A stretch of DNA of 64,000 nucleotides from Streptomyces decoyicus (lineage in GTDB: Bacteria > Actinomycetota > Actinomycetes > Streptomycetales > Streptomycetaceae). Within the stretch, counting starts at the first letter, position 1. Each line of letters opens with the position of its first letter. Location of the stretch: NCBI RefSeq assembly GCF_019880305.1, contig NZ_CP082301.1, positions 1,302,001-1,366,000 of the forward strand. Reading direction: 5' to 3'. This document shows, piece after piece, positions 46,866-56,503 of this stretch. Position numbers and translations under genes: made by a program. The notes under the pieces were generated by a model. It was given only the letters and a program-made list of their open reading frames with translations. It was not told where the DNA came from and did not search any database.

Positions 46866-48221
46866 GTGGTGAGCAGAGCAGCGAGTTCCCGGACGCAACT
46901 GAGCCGAGTGACGTTGGTCGGCGAGCGACGCCGGGCCGATGTCGTCCTGCTCTCCGATACACCGATCGGGCAGCTGATCCCGGATGTCCTGCCGTTGCTG
47001 GGCGATCGGCCCGCATCGCGGCCGGTAGCCCGGCAATTGATTACGTCCGACGGCTCTGTCCTGCCGTACGACAGCACGCTGGCATCGGCCGGTGTAGCCG
47101 ACGGCGCCGTGCTCCGGCTGGTGACGACGCATTCTGCGCCGCCGGCTCCCGTGGTGCACGACGTTACCGATCAGGTGGCTGACGACCTCGATCTGCGGTC
47201 TTGGCGCTGGCGTCCTGCTGCGCGCCGGGCCAGTGCGGGTGTCGCCACCGTCGCCTTCGCCGTGATCGCCGCACTGCTCGCCCGCCGTGAGTTCCCGCTG
47301 GGCGCCCTGGTCGGTGCTCTGTCAGTTGTAGCGCTTGTGCTCCTGGCGGCCGGTGCGCTCGTCGCGAAGATCGGGCGGGGGAACCGGGGGCTGGCGACCG
47401 CCCTCCTACTCGCCGCTGGTGGGCTTGGTGTTCTCACGGGGTGGACGGCTGCCGATGCGTTCGGCTGGCCTGGCACCGCGCGGCTCGCTGCCGTGGCGGG
47501 TGCGCTGGTCGTGACGCTTGTGTTCCTTGGTTACTTCTCTCCGCTGGGCAAGGGTGGGCTCGTTGGTGCGGTAACCACTGCCGCTCTCGCCGTTGCATGG
47601 GAGGCGGTTGCCGCTGTTCAGGGTGATCCGGCCCGGCTCGGTGCCGTGATGGCTGTCTTCTCTTTGGTGGTGCTCGGTGTGCTGCCGCGGCTTGCGCTGA
47701 TGGCGTCGGGACTCACAGCGCTCGATGACCGCCGCTCGGGCGGTGTCTCCGTCAGCCGTCACCAGGTAGGTACCGCGCTGGCGGCGACGCACCGCGGCCT
47801 TGCCCTCTCGACGATCGTCACGGCGATTTCGGCAGCCTCCGCCGGGTGGCTGCTCACGCTGGCCGAGAAGCCGACCGTATGGACCGTGGTGCTGGCGGCG
47901 CTCGTTGTCGTGGTGCTGGTGTCGAGGGCGCGAGCGTTCCCGTTGGTCGTTGAGGTTGTTGCGCTCTTGGCTGCTGCGTCGTGCCTGGTGGTGCGCCTGG
48001 TGACGTGGTGGATGGAGCATGCGGGGGGTGTCGGGCCGCTGGCTGTGCTGTGTGTGGCTGCGACGCTGCCGTTGGTCGTTTTGGCGGTGCAGGTGCCCGA
48101 GCATGTGCAGGTGCGGCTGCGGCGGATGGGCGATCTGGTCGAGTCCATTGGCATGGTGGGGCTCTTCCCGCTCGCCTTTGGTGTGTTCGGTGTGTACGGG
48201 CAGCTGCTCAACGAGTTCTGA
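46866..48221 (+). CDS. eccD: Type VII secretion integral membrane protein EccD
   Basis: A 451-residue EccD protein, the main transmembrane subunit of the ESX/T7SS core. A ubiquitin-like N-terminal domain (about residues 10-95; RVTLVGERRRADVVLLSDTPIGQLIPDVLPLL) is followed by about eleven membrane segments from residue 118 to the C terminus. The length fits the family (about 450). Its codon use is visibly less GC-biased at third positions than the core genes of the window. It is the first of the conserved secretion genes here. Start GTG 46866 (the next codon is also GTG) with a weak AGG upstream. Confidence 0.9.
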   Translation: MVSRAASSRTQLSRVTLVGERRRADVVLLSDTPIGQLIPDVLPLLGDRPASRPVARQLITSDGSVLPYDSTLASAGVADGAVLRLVTTHSAPPAPVVHDVTDQVADDLDLRSWRWRPAARRASAGVATVAFAVIAALLARREFPLGALVGALSVVALVLLAAGALVAKIGRGNRGLATALLLAAGGLGVLTGWTAADAFGWPGTARLAAVAGALVVTLVFLGYFSPLGKGGLVGAVTTAALAVAWEAVAAVQGDPARLGAVMAVFSLVVLGVLPRLALMASGLTALDDRRSGGVSVSRHQVGTALAATHRGLALSTIVTAISAASAGWLLTLAEKPTVWTVVLAALVVVVLVSRARAFPLVVEVVALLAAASCLVVRLVTWWMEHAGGVGPLAVLCVAATLPLVVLAVQVPEHVQVRLRRMGDLVESIGMVGLFPLAFGVFGVYGQLLNEF

Positions 48222-48282
48222 CAGTTCTGAGTCGATGTGCTGGCGCTGTGGGCAGGGCAGCAGAGTGGGGGGATAAACAGGT

Positions 48283-49512
48283 ATGCCGAGCGGAGACGGC
48301 TGGCAGGGTGATGTGCTGCGCGACCTGAGGGGCGGCGCCGAGCAAGGTGCACAAGGCCCCGGCGGACAGACGTACCGCGCTTCCGCGCCGGGCCCTGTGC
48401 AGAGCATGCAGGCGCCGGACGCCGCCCCTGGCGGTGGCGCGCCACCGCAGGCCGGCTACCCGTACGGGCAGGAGCAGCACGCGGGTCATCCGGGCGGCTG
48501 GCCGCAGCAGGCCGGGTACCAGGAACAGCAGCAGAAGCAGCAGGCCCCAGCCGCGTACGCCCCGGGCCCCCAGCCCCAGAGCGGTATCGGCTCGCGGCCC
48601 GTGGTGGACGAGGGCTTGGCCGGCACGCTACGCAGCAAGCCGCGGCACGGCGAGTCCTTCGCGGCGCGTGCCGCACGTGCCCTGCGCCGTACGCTTTCCT
48701 CGTCGGCCGCGAGCGAGGTCGCCGCGATCACCCGCACCGCTGCGGTGCTGCAGCAGCCCGTGACGACCGGTCGGCAGATCGCCATCACCTCTATCCGGGG
48801 CGGGTCCGGCAAGTCGACCGTCGCCGCGTTGCTCGGCACCGCGTACGCGCATTACCGGCACGACCCGGTCCTCTTCTTGGAGGCCGACCCGGCGCTCGGC
48901 TCGCTGCCGCTGCGTCTCGGCGCCGAGGCGCTGCGCTGGACGACCAGCGATATCGCGGACATCGTCAAGGCGGACATGTCGCTGCTCGATGTCACCGGCT
49001 ATCTCGTCCAGCTCCCCAACAACGCCTGGCTGCTGCCCGCAAGCCAGGGACAGATCGGCGTCATGCTGGACAGCCGGTCGTACGAGCGGGCCGTGGTGGC
49101 GTTGCGCCGCTATTTCGGTGTGATGGTCATCGATTGCGAGACATTGCCCACGGAGGTTGCCCGGGTCGCGCTGGCCGCCGCCCATGGCCGGGTGCTGACC
49201 GCACCCGCCACGCCGGAAGGCGTCACCAGTACGTTCTCGGTGCTCCAGTGGATGCAGGGGCTGCCTCGCCATGTGATCGCCGGCACGGTCGTCGTGCTCA
49301 CCGAACTGGTAGCTCACTCGGGAGTCGACCTCGACGAGGCCGCCCAGAGGCTCAGGTCCACTGGGGTAAGCGTTCAGGTTCTGCCGTATGACCGGCATTT
49401 GGCAGCCGGTGGGCGAGTCCAGACCGAGTTGCTGGCTCACCCGACCAGGGAAGCCGCTGCCCGCATCGCCGCGGACGTCTTCCAGCTTTCTCTCGCCCAA
49501 AAGCGTCACTGA
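48283..49512 (+). CDS. T7SS-associated MinD/ParA-like ATPase
   Basis: A 409-residue protein with a Gly/Pro/Gln-rich disordered N-terminal region (about residues 1-110) and a MinD/ParA-type P-loop ATPase domain. The Walker A variant is IRGGSGKSTVAALLG near residue 172, and VLFLEADPALGSLPL follows. Related proteins stand in mycobacterial ESX loci (EspI-like) and in Streptomyces T7SS loci, where they are thought to couple secretion to cell state. It lies 61 bases after eccD and 36 bases before eccC in one operon. Confidence 0.88.
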   Translation: MPSGDGWQGDVLRDLRGGAEQGAQGPGGQTYRASAPGPVQSMQAPDAAPGGGAPPQAGYPYGQEQHAGHPGGWPQQAGYQEQQQKQQAPAAYAPGPQPQSGIGSRPVVDEGLAGTLRSKPRHGESFAARAARALRRTLSSSAASEVAAITRTAAVLQQPVTTGRQIAITSIRGGSGKSTVAALLGTAYAHYRHDPVLFLEADPALGSLPLRLGAEALRWTTSDIADIVKADMSLLDVTGYLVQLPNNAWLLPASQGQIGVMLDSRSYERAVVALRRYFGVMVIDCETLPTEVARVALAAAHGRVLTAPATPEGVTSTFSVLQWMQGLPRHVIAGTVVVLTELVAHSGVDLDEAAQRLRSTGVSVQVLPYDRHLAAGGRVQTELLAHPTREAAARIAADVFQLSLAQKRH

Positions 49513-49548
49513 CCAGATGCCGAGCCCGATCGTGAATGACGGACGACG

Positions 49549-52500
49549 ATGAGTACCCGACTGATACACCGCCCCGCTAGGGCCACCAGGCCCCCGGCCG
49601 CCTCCGAGGCGCGCGTCATCGAGGCCCCGCCCAACCTCCCCGAGGGGAAGGCGGGCAACATCGCGATGTCGCTGCTGCCCGTCGCCGGTGTCATGTCGTC
49701 CGTGGTGATGATGACGGTCGTGCGCAACAGCCAGTTCGCCGGACTCGGGGCGATCATCCTCGTCGTCACCGTCATCGGGTCCGTCGCGCTCGTCTTCTCG
49801 CAGCGCGGCAAGGCCCAGCGCACCCGGCGCACCCAGCGCGAGGCGTATCTCGCCTATCTGGAGGATCTGCGCGAAGAACTCTCTGCCGAAGAACGTCAGA
49901 GGCGCGAGCGCGCCGACGTCCTCAACCCGCCGCCACCCGCCCTCTACGACATCGTGCGCGATCCGGCTCGCCTGTGGGAGCGCCGCCGCATCGACGGCGA
50001 CTTCCTGCATGTGCGGGTCGGATCCGGCGAGATGCCCGTGCGCGACTTGCAGATCGCTCAGCAGGGCTCGTCGGTCCTCACCCCGCCCGACCGCTTCATG
50101 CTCAATGAGGCGTCGGCGCTGATGGCCCGCTTCCGCACCGGCACCGAGCTGCCGCTGACCGTCCCGCTGGACCGTGCCGGCAACGTCAGCGTCATCGGTC
50201 CCCGTGAGGACTGCCTCCGCGTCGCGCGCGCCCTGCTCGTCCAGACCGCCGCCATGCACGCCCCCGACGACGTGGCAATGGCGCTCGCCGCGCCCGGCGA
50301 CCGCCTCGCCGACTGGGAGTGGGCCAAGTGGATGCCGCATCTGCTCGACACCGAGCAGTTCGACGGGCCCGTCGCCGCTCGCCGCATCGCCCCCTCAGCG
50401 CCCCAACTCGCCCGGCTGCTCGGCCCCGAACTGCGCCGACGGGCCTCCTACGCGGCCGAGGTGCGGCGCGGCCTGTCCGGCAAGGACGCCCTGTCCCTGA
50501 CGTCCCGGCTGCTCGTCGTCGCCGACGGACACGGCGCGGACGCCGTGGACCTGCCGCGTCCCGACGAGGCGGTCGGCCTGCGGGAGATGGGCGTCACCGT
50601 CCTGCACCTGCTCGAACAGCGGGTCCAGGAGCCGGGACAGGTCGGCGTCCGGATCACCGTCGACGGCGATCGGGTGATCATCGAGGATCTGCGTGAGCAG
50701 GAGCCGGTCAGTGTCCACGGCACCGTGGACGAGGCCGGCATCCCGTTCGCCGAGGGCCTGGCCCGGATGCTGGCGCCGCTGCGCCTGTCCGCCGAGTCGC
50801 TCACCGACGCCCCCTTGTCCGGGCCCGTCGACTTCGCCGACCTGCTCGGCATCGACGACGTGGCGCAGCTCGACGTGTCGCGTCTGTGGGCGCCCCGCGG
50901 CGAGCGTGCCTTCCTGCGCGTCCCCATCGGCATCAACGACTCCCGCGAGCCGGTGCTCCTGGACCTCAAGGAGTCCTCGGAGCTCGGCATGGGCCCGCAC
51001 GGTCTGTGCGTCGGCGCCACAGGCTCCGGGAAGTCGGAACTCCTGCGCACCCTCGTCCTCGCCCTCGTGGCCACGCACCCGCCGGAGGACCTCGCCCTGG
51101 TCCTCATCGACTACAAGGGCGGTGCGACCTTCGCGCCGTTCGCGAACCTGCCGCACGTCGCCGGTGTCATCACCAACCTGGAGAACCAGGCCGGCCTCGT
51201 CGAGCGCGTCCACGCCTCGCTCGCCGGCGAGGTCAAGCGCCGCCAGCAGGTCCTCAAGGACGCGGGCAACATCGCCGACATCGGTGACTACGCCGCACTG
51301 CGCGCCAGCCGGCGGCCCGACCTGGAGCCGCTGCCGCACCTGTTCGTCGTCATCGACGAGTTCGGCGAACTGCTCACCGCCAAACCGGACTTCATCGACC
51401 TGTTCCTGTCCATCGGCCGCATCGGCCGCTCCATCGGGGTACACCTGCTGCTGTCCAGCCAGCGCATCGAGGGCGGCAACCTCAAAGGTCTGGACACCTA
51501 CCTCTCGTACCGGCTCGGCCTGCGCACCTTCTCCGCCGACGAATCCCGTACGGTCCTGGACACCACGGACGCCTTCCACCTGCCGCCGCTGCCAGGATTC
51601 GGCTACCTCAAAGTCGACACCAGCCACTACGAGCGTTTCAAGGCAAGCTACGTCTCGGGCGCCTACCGCGGCCCCGCGCAGCGCCCTGACGACGAGGACA
51701 GCGGCCCCCTCGCCCTCCCCTACGACACCTTCAACACCCTTTCCACTGAGGAAGATGCGGACGCGCAGGAGCCTGCGATGCGGCGCCGCGATACCGGGCC
51801 GACCGAGCTGAGCGTCGTTGTCGAGCAGCTGGCGAACGCCGCCGGTGCGGTGCGCCGCATCTGGCTGCCCCCGCTGCCCGACGCGATCGCCCTGGACGCG
51901 GTCGCCGGCCCCCTGAACGTCGGTGCGCGCGGTATGCAGCTCGCGGGGCGCCGCGCCCCACTGGAGGTACCTCTCGGTCTGCTCGACGATCCGGCCAGAC
52001 AGTGGCAGGGCCAGTGGCACCTGGACCTGACGGTGGCGGGCGGCCACGCCGCCGTCATCGGCGGCCCGCAGTCCGGCAAGACCACGCTCCTGCGCACCCT
52101 CGTCCTCTCGCTGGCGCTGACCCACACCCCGCAGGAGGTCGGCGTCTACGGCCTCGACCTGGTCGGCGGCGGCCTGGCGGCCCTGGCGGGCCTGCCGCAC
52201 GTCGGGGGTATCGCAGGTCGCGTCGACCGTGAGCGGGTGGCCCGCACCGTCGACGAGGTACGAACCATGCTCGCCGCCAGGGAGGGCCTCTTCCGCGAGC
52301 ACGGCATCGACTCCGTCGAGCAGCTTCGCGACCTGCACGCGGCGGGCCGGCTGCCCCAGCTGGCCTCCGCCGAGATCGTGCTCGTCATCGACGGCTTCGG
52401 CGCGCTGCGCGACGACTTCGAAGAGCTGGAGGACGATGTCGCCGACATCCTTCAACGCGGCGGCGGTTACGGCATCCACGTCGTGGCGGGCATGCTCCGC

Positions 52501-53523
52501 TGGAACGACGTGCGCATCGCCGTCCAGTCGAACTTCGGCACCCGCGTCGAGCTACGGCTCAACGACCCCGGCGAATCCAGCATCGACAGCAAGCTGGCAA
52601 TGACCCTCTCCCCCGACGAGCCCGGCCGCGTCCTGACCGCCGGCAGGCTCTTCGCGCAGGTCGCGCTTCCCCGTACGGACTCGCTTCCTGACACCGGGGA
52701 CCTGGGCGCGGTTCTGGCGCGTGCGGCCCGGACGATCCGTGCCACCTGGAGCGGCGAGGTCGCCCAGCCGGTACGGGTACTGCCGCACGTCCTTGAGCCC
52801 CACCTCCTGCCGGGCCCGGTCGCAGAACCCCAGCGGGTGCCCATCGGCCTGGACCAGACCGCACTCGAACCCGCTCTGCTGGACCTGTTCCAGCACGACC
52901 AGCATCTGCTGATCATGGGCGACAGCGAGTGCGGCAAGACGAACCTCCTCAAGACCATCGCCAGCGGCCTCATGGAGCGCTACAGCCAGGACGAGCTGGT
53001 CTTCGCCGTCATGGACCCCAGGCGCAGCCTGCGCGGCGCGATCCCCGAGGAGTTCAACGGCGGCTACGCCTACAACGCCAAGCTGTGCGCGGGCCTCGCC
53101 GCCGCGGTCTGCACCGAGTTGGACAAGCGACTTCCCGATGACGGCGCAGGCCTCGAGGACCTGGAACCGGGCAGCTGGGGCGGCGGCCCGCGGATCGTGG
53201 TCCTCGTCGACGACTACGACATCCTGACCACCGCCGGCCAGGAACCGCTGGCCCGCTTCCTGCCGTACATCCCCTCCGCAGTGGACATCGGTCTTCACTT
53301 CGTCCTCACCCGCCGCGTCGCAGGCGCCTCACGCGGCATCTACGAGCCCCTGGTGCAGGGCCTGCGCGAGTCGGGATCCTCCGCGCTCCTCATGGCAGGT
53401 GACCGCGGCGAAGGCCAGCTGTTCCCCGGCGTGTACGCCTCCTGGCAGCCGCCGGGCCGCGGTGTCCTCATCCGCAGGGGCCAGGCCAATCGTCTGATCC
53501 AGACCGTGTACTCCCCCGCGTGA
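49549..53523 (+). CDS. eccC: Type VII secretion FtsK/SpoIIIE-type ATPase EccC (fused EccCa-EccCb)
   Basis: A 1,324-residue motor of the secretion system. Two N-terminal membrane segments (about 41-85) precede three FtsK/SpoIIIE-like ATPase domains. Their P-loops are GATGSGKSE near residue 490, GGPQSGKTT near 839 and GDSECGKTN near 1124. Walker B-like VVIDEFGEL follows in domain 1, with VLVIDGFGAL and VVLVDDYDIL in domains 2 and 3. Domain 1 looks catalytically complete; domains 2 and 3 deviate, as is usual. It recruits WXG100 substrates through the C-terminal domain. It lies between the MinD-like and DUF6177 genes. Confidence 0.97.
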   Translation: MSTRLIHRPARATRPPAASEARVIEAPPNLPEGKAGNIAMSLLPVAGVMSSVVMMTVVRNSQFAGLGAIILVVTVIGSVALVFSQRGKAQRTRRTQREAYLAYLEDLREELSAEERQRRERADVLNPPPPALYDIVRDPARLWERRRIDGDFLHVRVGSGEMPVRDLQIAQQGSSVLTPPDRFMLNEASALMARFRTGTELPLTVPLDRAGNVSVIGPREDCLRVARALLVQTAAMHAPDDVAMALAAPGDRLADWEWAKWMPHLLDTEQFDGPVAARRIAPSAPQLARLLGPELRRRASYAAEVRRGLSGKDALSLTSRLLVVADGHGADAVDLPRPDEAVGLREMGVTVLHLLEQRVQEPGQVGVRITVDGDRVIIEDLREQEPVSVHGTVDEAGIPFAEGLARMLAPLRLSAESLTDAPLSGPVDFADLLGIDDVAQLDVSRLWAPRGERAFLRVPIGINDSREPVLLDLKESSELGMGPHGLCVGATGSGKSELLRTLVLALVATHPPEDLALVLIDYKGGATFAPFANLPHVAGVITNLENQAGLVERVHASLAGEVKRRQQVLKDAGNIADIGDYAALRASRRPDLEPLPHLFVVIDEFGELLTAKPDFIDLFLSIGRIGRSIGVHLLLSSQRIEGGNLKGLDTYLSYRLGLRTFSADESRTVLDTTDAFHLPPLPGFGYLKVDTSHYERFKASYVSGAYRGPAQRPDDEDSGPLALPYDTFNTLSTEEDADAQEPAMRRRDTGPTELSVVVEQLANAAGAVRRIWLPPLPDAIALDAVAGPLNVGARGMQLAGRRAPLEVPLGLLDDPARQWQGQWHLDLTVAGGHAAVIGGPQSGKTTLLRTLVLSLALTHTPQEVGVYGLDLVGGGLAALAGLPHVGGIAGRVDRERVARTVDEVRTMLAAREGLFREHGIDSVEQLRDLHAAGRLPQLASAEIVLVIDGFGALRDDFEELEDDVADILQRGGGYGIHVVAGMLRWNDVRIAVQSNFGTRVELRLNDPGESSIDSKLAMTLSPDEPGRVLTAGRLFAQVALPRTDSLPDTGDLGAVLARAARTIRATWSGEVAQPVRVLPHVLEPHLLPGPVAEPQRVPIGLDQTALEPALLDLFQHDQHLLIMGDSECGKTNLLKTIASGLMERYSQDELVFAVMDPRRSLRGAIPEEFNGGYAYNAKLCAGLAAAVCTELDKRLPDDGAGLEDLEPGSWGGGPRIVVLVDDYDILTTAGQEPLARFLPYIPSAVDIGLHFVLTRRVAGASRGIYEPLVQGLRESGSSALLMAGDRGEGQLFPGVYASWQPPGRGVLIRRGQANRLIQTVYSPA

Positions 53524-53608
53524 CATTCAGGAGGGCTCTCCCGCCCACGCGGACCACGAGACGTACGGCATCCATGCCCCGAACGACGAAGGACCGGACG
53601 AGAACAAC

Positions 53609-55027
53609 ATGACCAAGGACGTCATCGCCCTCACCCAACGCATGCCCGACCCGTCGGCCATGCTCGCGGGACTGCTCTCCGGTGGCCCGGACAAGCTAGT
53701 GGACACGACAGGCGAGGGTGCCGTCGTGCGGCTGTGCGACGAGGAAGGACGCCCCCTCGTCTCCGTCGAGGCACCGCTGCTCGTGCAGGTCGCCGGCGAG
53801 GCCGAGCGGCTGCTCGGAGCCACCCCGCCACCGGTGCCGTACTGGTGGACAGAGGCCCGCGCTACCACCGGTGTGGAAGAAGCCGAGCGGCTGGCGGGCA
53901 CCTTCGCGGCCCGGCTGGCCGCTTTGGCCGACGGCTCGGCCTGGCCGCCTGAGGCCGCGCAGTCCCTGGCGGTGGTGAAGACCGACGGTGTGAGCGTTGC
54001 GCCCACGCCCGCCGCCGGGCAGCCCGCCGTCGACGTCCTTACCGACAAGGTCGCCGTCGTCATCCAGGACCGCCCGGTGGTTGCCATGACAGCCTGGCTC
54101 CAGGACGCGTTCCAGTCCGCCGCCGGCGACGAGCTGGGCCTCCAGGTCGTCACCCCGGCAGGAACCACGCTCTCCCCGGCCGTACGCGCCGGCCTGAGCA
54201 ACTGGCCGTCCCGCTGGGTCGTGCGCGACGAGCGGGACGGCTACTACGACGGACAGTCCGGAGCCGTCCTGCGCTGGCAGGACGGCATGTTCGCACCGGT
54301 GGCGGCGGCCGACGCGACCGCTGACGACCCCCGCACCCCGGTCGCCGCCTCCTACCAGGAGGTCACGGACACCGGCGAGCAGCAGCTGGCCATTACCTTC
54401 CGCACGGTCCACCCCGCAGACGACCGTCTGGTCCTCGGCGGCGCGCTGGAGTCGATGTGGCGCGAACTCACCGGTGAGCCTCCAGCTGGGTGGGGAACCG
54501 CGGAACCCGCCAACCTCCCCTGGTCGCCGCGCCAGATGACCGACCTCGCCTACGAGCGAGCGCCCGAGCCGACCTGGTTCGTGGTGGTCGGCAGCCCTGA
54601 CCGGCCCGGCCTCGCCACGGTGCGCGTCAGCCGGACGAAGGCGGGCGTGGAGGAGTACGTCACGCTGATGTTCGGCTACGGCCCCGACGAGAAGCCGCCG
54701 GTGGACTCCCTCCCCAGGGCCGCGGAGCTGCTCGCCACCCGCCACCGCCTCCTGTCGATGCTCATCCAGATCCGCAAAGCTCGCCGGGATCTGGCGGTGC
54801 CGCCCCACTTCGAGGGGCCCGGTGTCCCACTCGCCTTCGTGCTCGGCGCGGACGAGGTCCGCCAGATGCCCGGCGACCGTGCCCGGAAGACGCCACTGTC
54901 CAAGCCGCCTGTCCCCCTCGGTCCGAAGACCCGCCCTGCGATGTACTACCCGCTGCCCGGGGACCCGTTGGACCTGTCGGGCTGGCAGGACTTCGAACGC
55001 CTGATGCGGCATCTGAAAGGCGAGTGA
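53609..55027 (+). CDS. DUF6177 family protein of the T7SS locus
   Basis: A 472-residue soluble protein that I recognise as DUF6177, which recurs downstream of eccC in Streptomyces secretion loci. It has no signal peptide or membrane segment. The first part includes VPYWWTEARATTGVEEAERLAGTFAARLAALADG, and the second half reads like a mixed alpha/beta fold (PTWFVVVGSPDRPGLATVRVSRTKAGVEEYVTLMFGYG). The role is unknown; a chaperone or adaptor role for the WXG100 substrates encoded next is only an inference. Confidence 0.8.
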   Translation: MTKDVIALTQRMPDPSAMLAGLLSGGPDKLVDTTGEGAVVRLCDEEGRPLVSVEAPLLVQVAGEAERLLGATPPPVPYWWTEARATTGVEEAERLAGTFAARLAALADGSAWPPEAAQSLAVVKTDGVSVAPTPAAGQPAVDVLTDKVAVVIQDRPVVAMTAWLQDAFQSAAGDELGLQVVTPAGTTLSPAVRAGLSNWPSRWVVRDERDGYYDGQSGAVLRWQDGMFAPVAAADATADDPRTPVAASYQEVTDTGEQQLAITFRTVHPADDRLVLGGALESMWRELTGEPPAGWGTAEPANLPWSPRQMTDLAYERAPEPTWFVVVGSPDRPGLATVRVSRTKAGVEEYVTLMFGYGPDEKPPVDSLPRAAELLATRHRLLSMLIQIRKARRDLAVPPHFEGPGVPLAFVLGADEVRQMPGDRARKTPLSKPPVPLGPKTRPAMYYPLPGDPLDLSGWQDFERLMRHLKGE

Positions 55028-55229
55028 GAGCACCTGGCACAGGGGGGAACGTGCGCGTGGACCTCCCTGCCAAGCACCCTGCAGGCATTGGCAGGTGGGT
55101 GGGCTCCAGGCTGTTTTGAGCCGTTGTCAGACCTTGGGCATAGCATCGGGATTGCGGATTGCACCAATGACTTCGCAATTGATAGGCATGACCGTACATA
55201 CGATCGTCAAGTCTGGCGGGGGGAGCCTG

Positions 55230-55562
55230 ATGAAGTTCGACATGGGGGCGCAGACGCTCTCGACCCTGAGGTCGAAGTCGCAGGGATCGAGCACGGAACT
55301 GGGGACGTTGATCCGTCAGCTCGTGCAAGCAGCACAGCCGTTGGAAGGCAAGTTCAACGGGTCGGGCAAGGCGGCATTCGACTCGTTCAAGTCGCACTCG
55401 GACGAGATCGCGGCGGAGTTGAACAGTGCGCTGGCCGCGATTGTGGGCGGACAGTCGGGCATGGAGACGGCATTCGGCTCGGGCGACCAGGAGCAGGCCG
55501 ACAACGCCCGGTCGCAGATGTCGGCGGCAAACTTCGACGCCGCCCGCTTCTCGGGCCGCTGA
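55230..55562 (+). CDS. WXG100-like T7SS substrate (EsxB-like)
   Basis: A 110-residue helical protein with the size and helix-turn-helix layout of WXG100/Esx substrates: helix 1 MGAQTLSTLRSKSQGSSTELGTLIRQLVQAAQPL, a turn with FNGSGKAAFDSF where WXG lies in the classic family (here N-G-S), and helix 2 EIAAELNSALAAIVGGQSGMETAF. The W of WXG is absent, as in some actinobacterial pairs. The ATG at 55230 follows GGGGGAG by 7 bases. It probably forms a heterodimer with the next protein and is secreted through EccC. Confidence 0.85.
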   Translation: MKFDMGAQTLSTLRSKSQGSSTELGTLIRQLVQAAQPLEGKFNGSGKAAFDSFKSHSDEIAAELNSALAAIVGGQSGMETAFGSGDQEQADNARSQMSAANFDAARFSGR

Positions 55563-55610
55563 CAGCCCGCAGGCGACAGAAGTACTCAGATCTCAGGGGG
55601 AGTGATTGTG

Positions 55611-55922
55611 ATGGCTGCCGGCATGGACCGTCGTTCGTACGACACGGGTGCGTCCGCGGAGGCGCAAGGCAACATCCAGGCGGTGATCGCGCGCCTGGAG
55701 CAAGTGATCGCGGCGCGTGATGCGCAGGTGAAGGCGGCGATGTCGGATTTCGCCGCGGATGGTGTCGCGGAGGAGTACCACGGCAAGGAACTGCGCTGGA
55801 ACCGCGCCTCGCAGGAGGTCAGGAGCATCATCCAGCTGCTGAAGACGACGCTGGAGAAGAACGACGGCACCGCGCACCAGACGCTCGCACGCGCGAAGTC
55901 CGCGGTCGACAACATCGGCTGA
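55611..55922 (+). CDS. WXG100-like T7SS substrate (EsxA-like partner)
   Basis: A 103-residue helical protein with two long helices: AEAQGNIQAVIARLEQVIAARDAQVKAAMSDFAA and, after the turn GVAEEYHGKELRWNRASQEV, RSIIQLLKTTLEKNDGTAHQTLARAKSAV. It is the likely partner of the protein encoded 48 bases upstream. The Y-x-x-x-E/L tail signal (YxxxD/E) is not obvious at its C terminus; EEYHGKE within the turn has that form. ATG 55611 follows GGGGGAG. Classic W-x-G is again not conserved. Confidence 0.83.
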   Translation: MAAGMDRRSYDTGASAEAQGNIQAVIARLEQVIAARDAQVKAAMSDFAADGVAEEYHGKELRWNRASQEVRSIIQLLKTTLEKNDGTAHQTLARAKSAVDNIG

Positions 55923-56047
55923 GCCGGCCTCAGCGCATCGACAGATCAGGCAATCCGTCGGAGTGCGCGGACGGGTTGCCGGCCGTGGGGGGCGGCGCCG
56001 CGTGGGTCGCGGCGCCGGTGCAAGAAATATGTACGCAGGGGGCGTTC

Positions 56048-56503
56048 ATGGCGTCATGGGACATTCAGCCGCAGGGAGTGCAGGGCCAGTTGAAGGTCGT
56101 CGGCACGCATGCCGAAGATCTGGGGAAAGCCCTCACCACACTGCTTTCTGACATCCAGGAGGCTGCTCAGGCTGCGGGTACGGCCGTGCCGGGCACGCAG
56201 GCCCGAACGCCGCTGTCGCCCGGACCGTGGGCGCCGAGGAACAAGCCGTTGGGACCGGCGGCCACCTCCCTGTTCACGCAGACGGCGACGGGGCCGGTCG
56301 CCGCGGCCCTGGCCGAGTACGTGACGAAACACAAGCCGCACATGAAGGCAATGGCCGATCGCTGCCAGGCCGCCGTCCTGGGGGCTGCCAAAGCCACCAA
56401 TGAATACGTCCAAGGCGATCTGGAGGCGGCCAAGAACGCCCAGAACGCCGCCCATACCGTGCGGCTGGACGCTCTCAAGGACTTCGGGGGGAAGAAGAAG
56501 TGA
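56048..56503 (+). CDS. DUF6507 family protein, T7SS-associated
   Basis: A 151-residue, largely helical protein beginning MASWDIQPQGVQGQLK, which I recognise as DUF6507. These stand in Streptomyces T7SS loci just before a large effector gene and may be an Esx-like chaperone or partner of it. The helical second half (ALAEYVTKHKPHMKAMADRCQAAVLGAAKATNEYVQGDLEAAKNAQNAA) fits that idea, and YVQGDLE resembles a YxxxD/E secretion signal (inference). ATG 56048 follows GGGGG. Its stop overlaps the effector start as GTGA. Confidence 0.78.
   Translation: MASWDIQPQGVQGQLKVVGTHAEDLGKALTTLLSDIQEAAQAAGTAVPGTQARTPLSPGPWAPRNKPLGPAATSLFTQTATGPVAAALAEYVTKHKPHMKAMADRCQAAVLGAAKATNEYVQGDLEAAKNAQNAAHTVRLDALKDFGGKKK

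Noticed and set aside
50395..52479. A 694-residue minus-strand open frame
   Set aside because: It lies within the reverse strand of eccC, whose three P-loops fix the coding strand.
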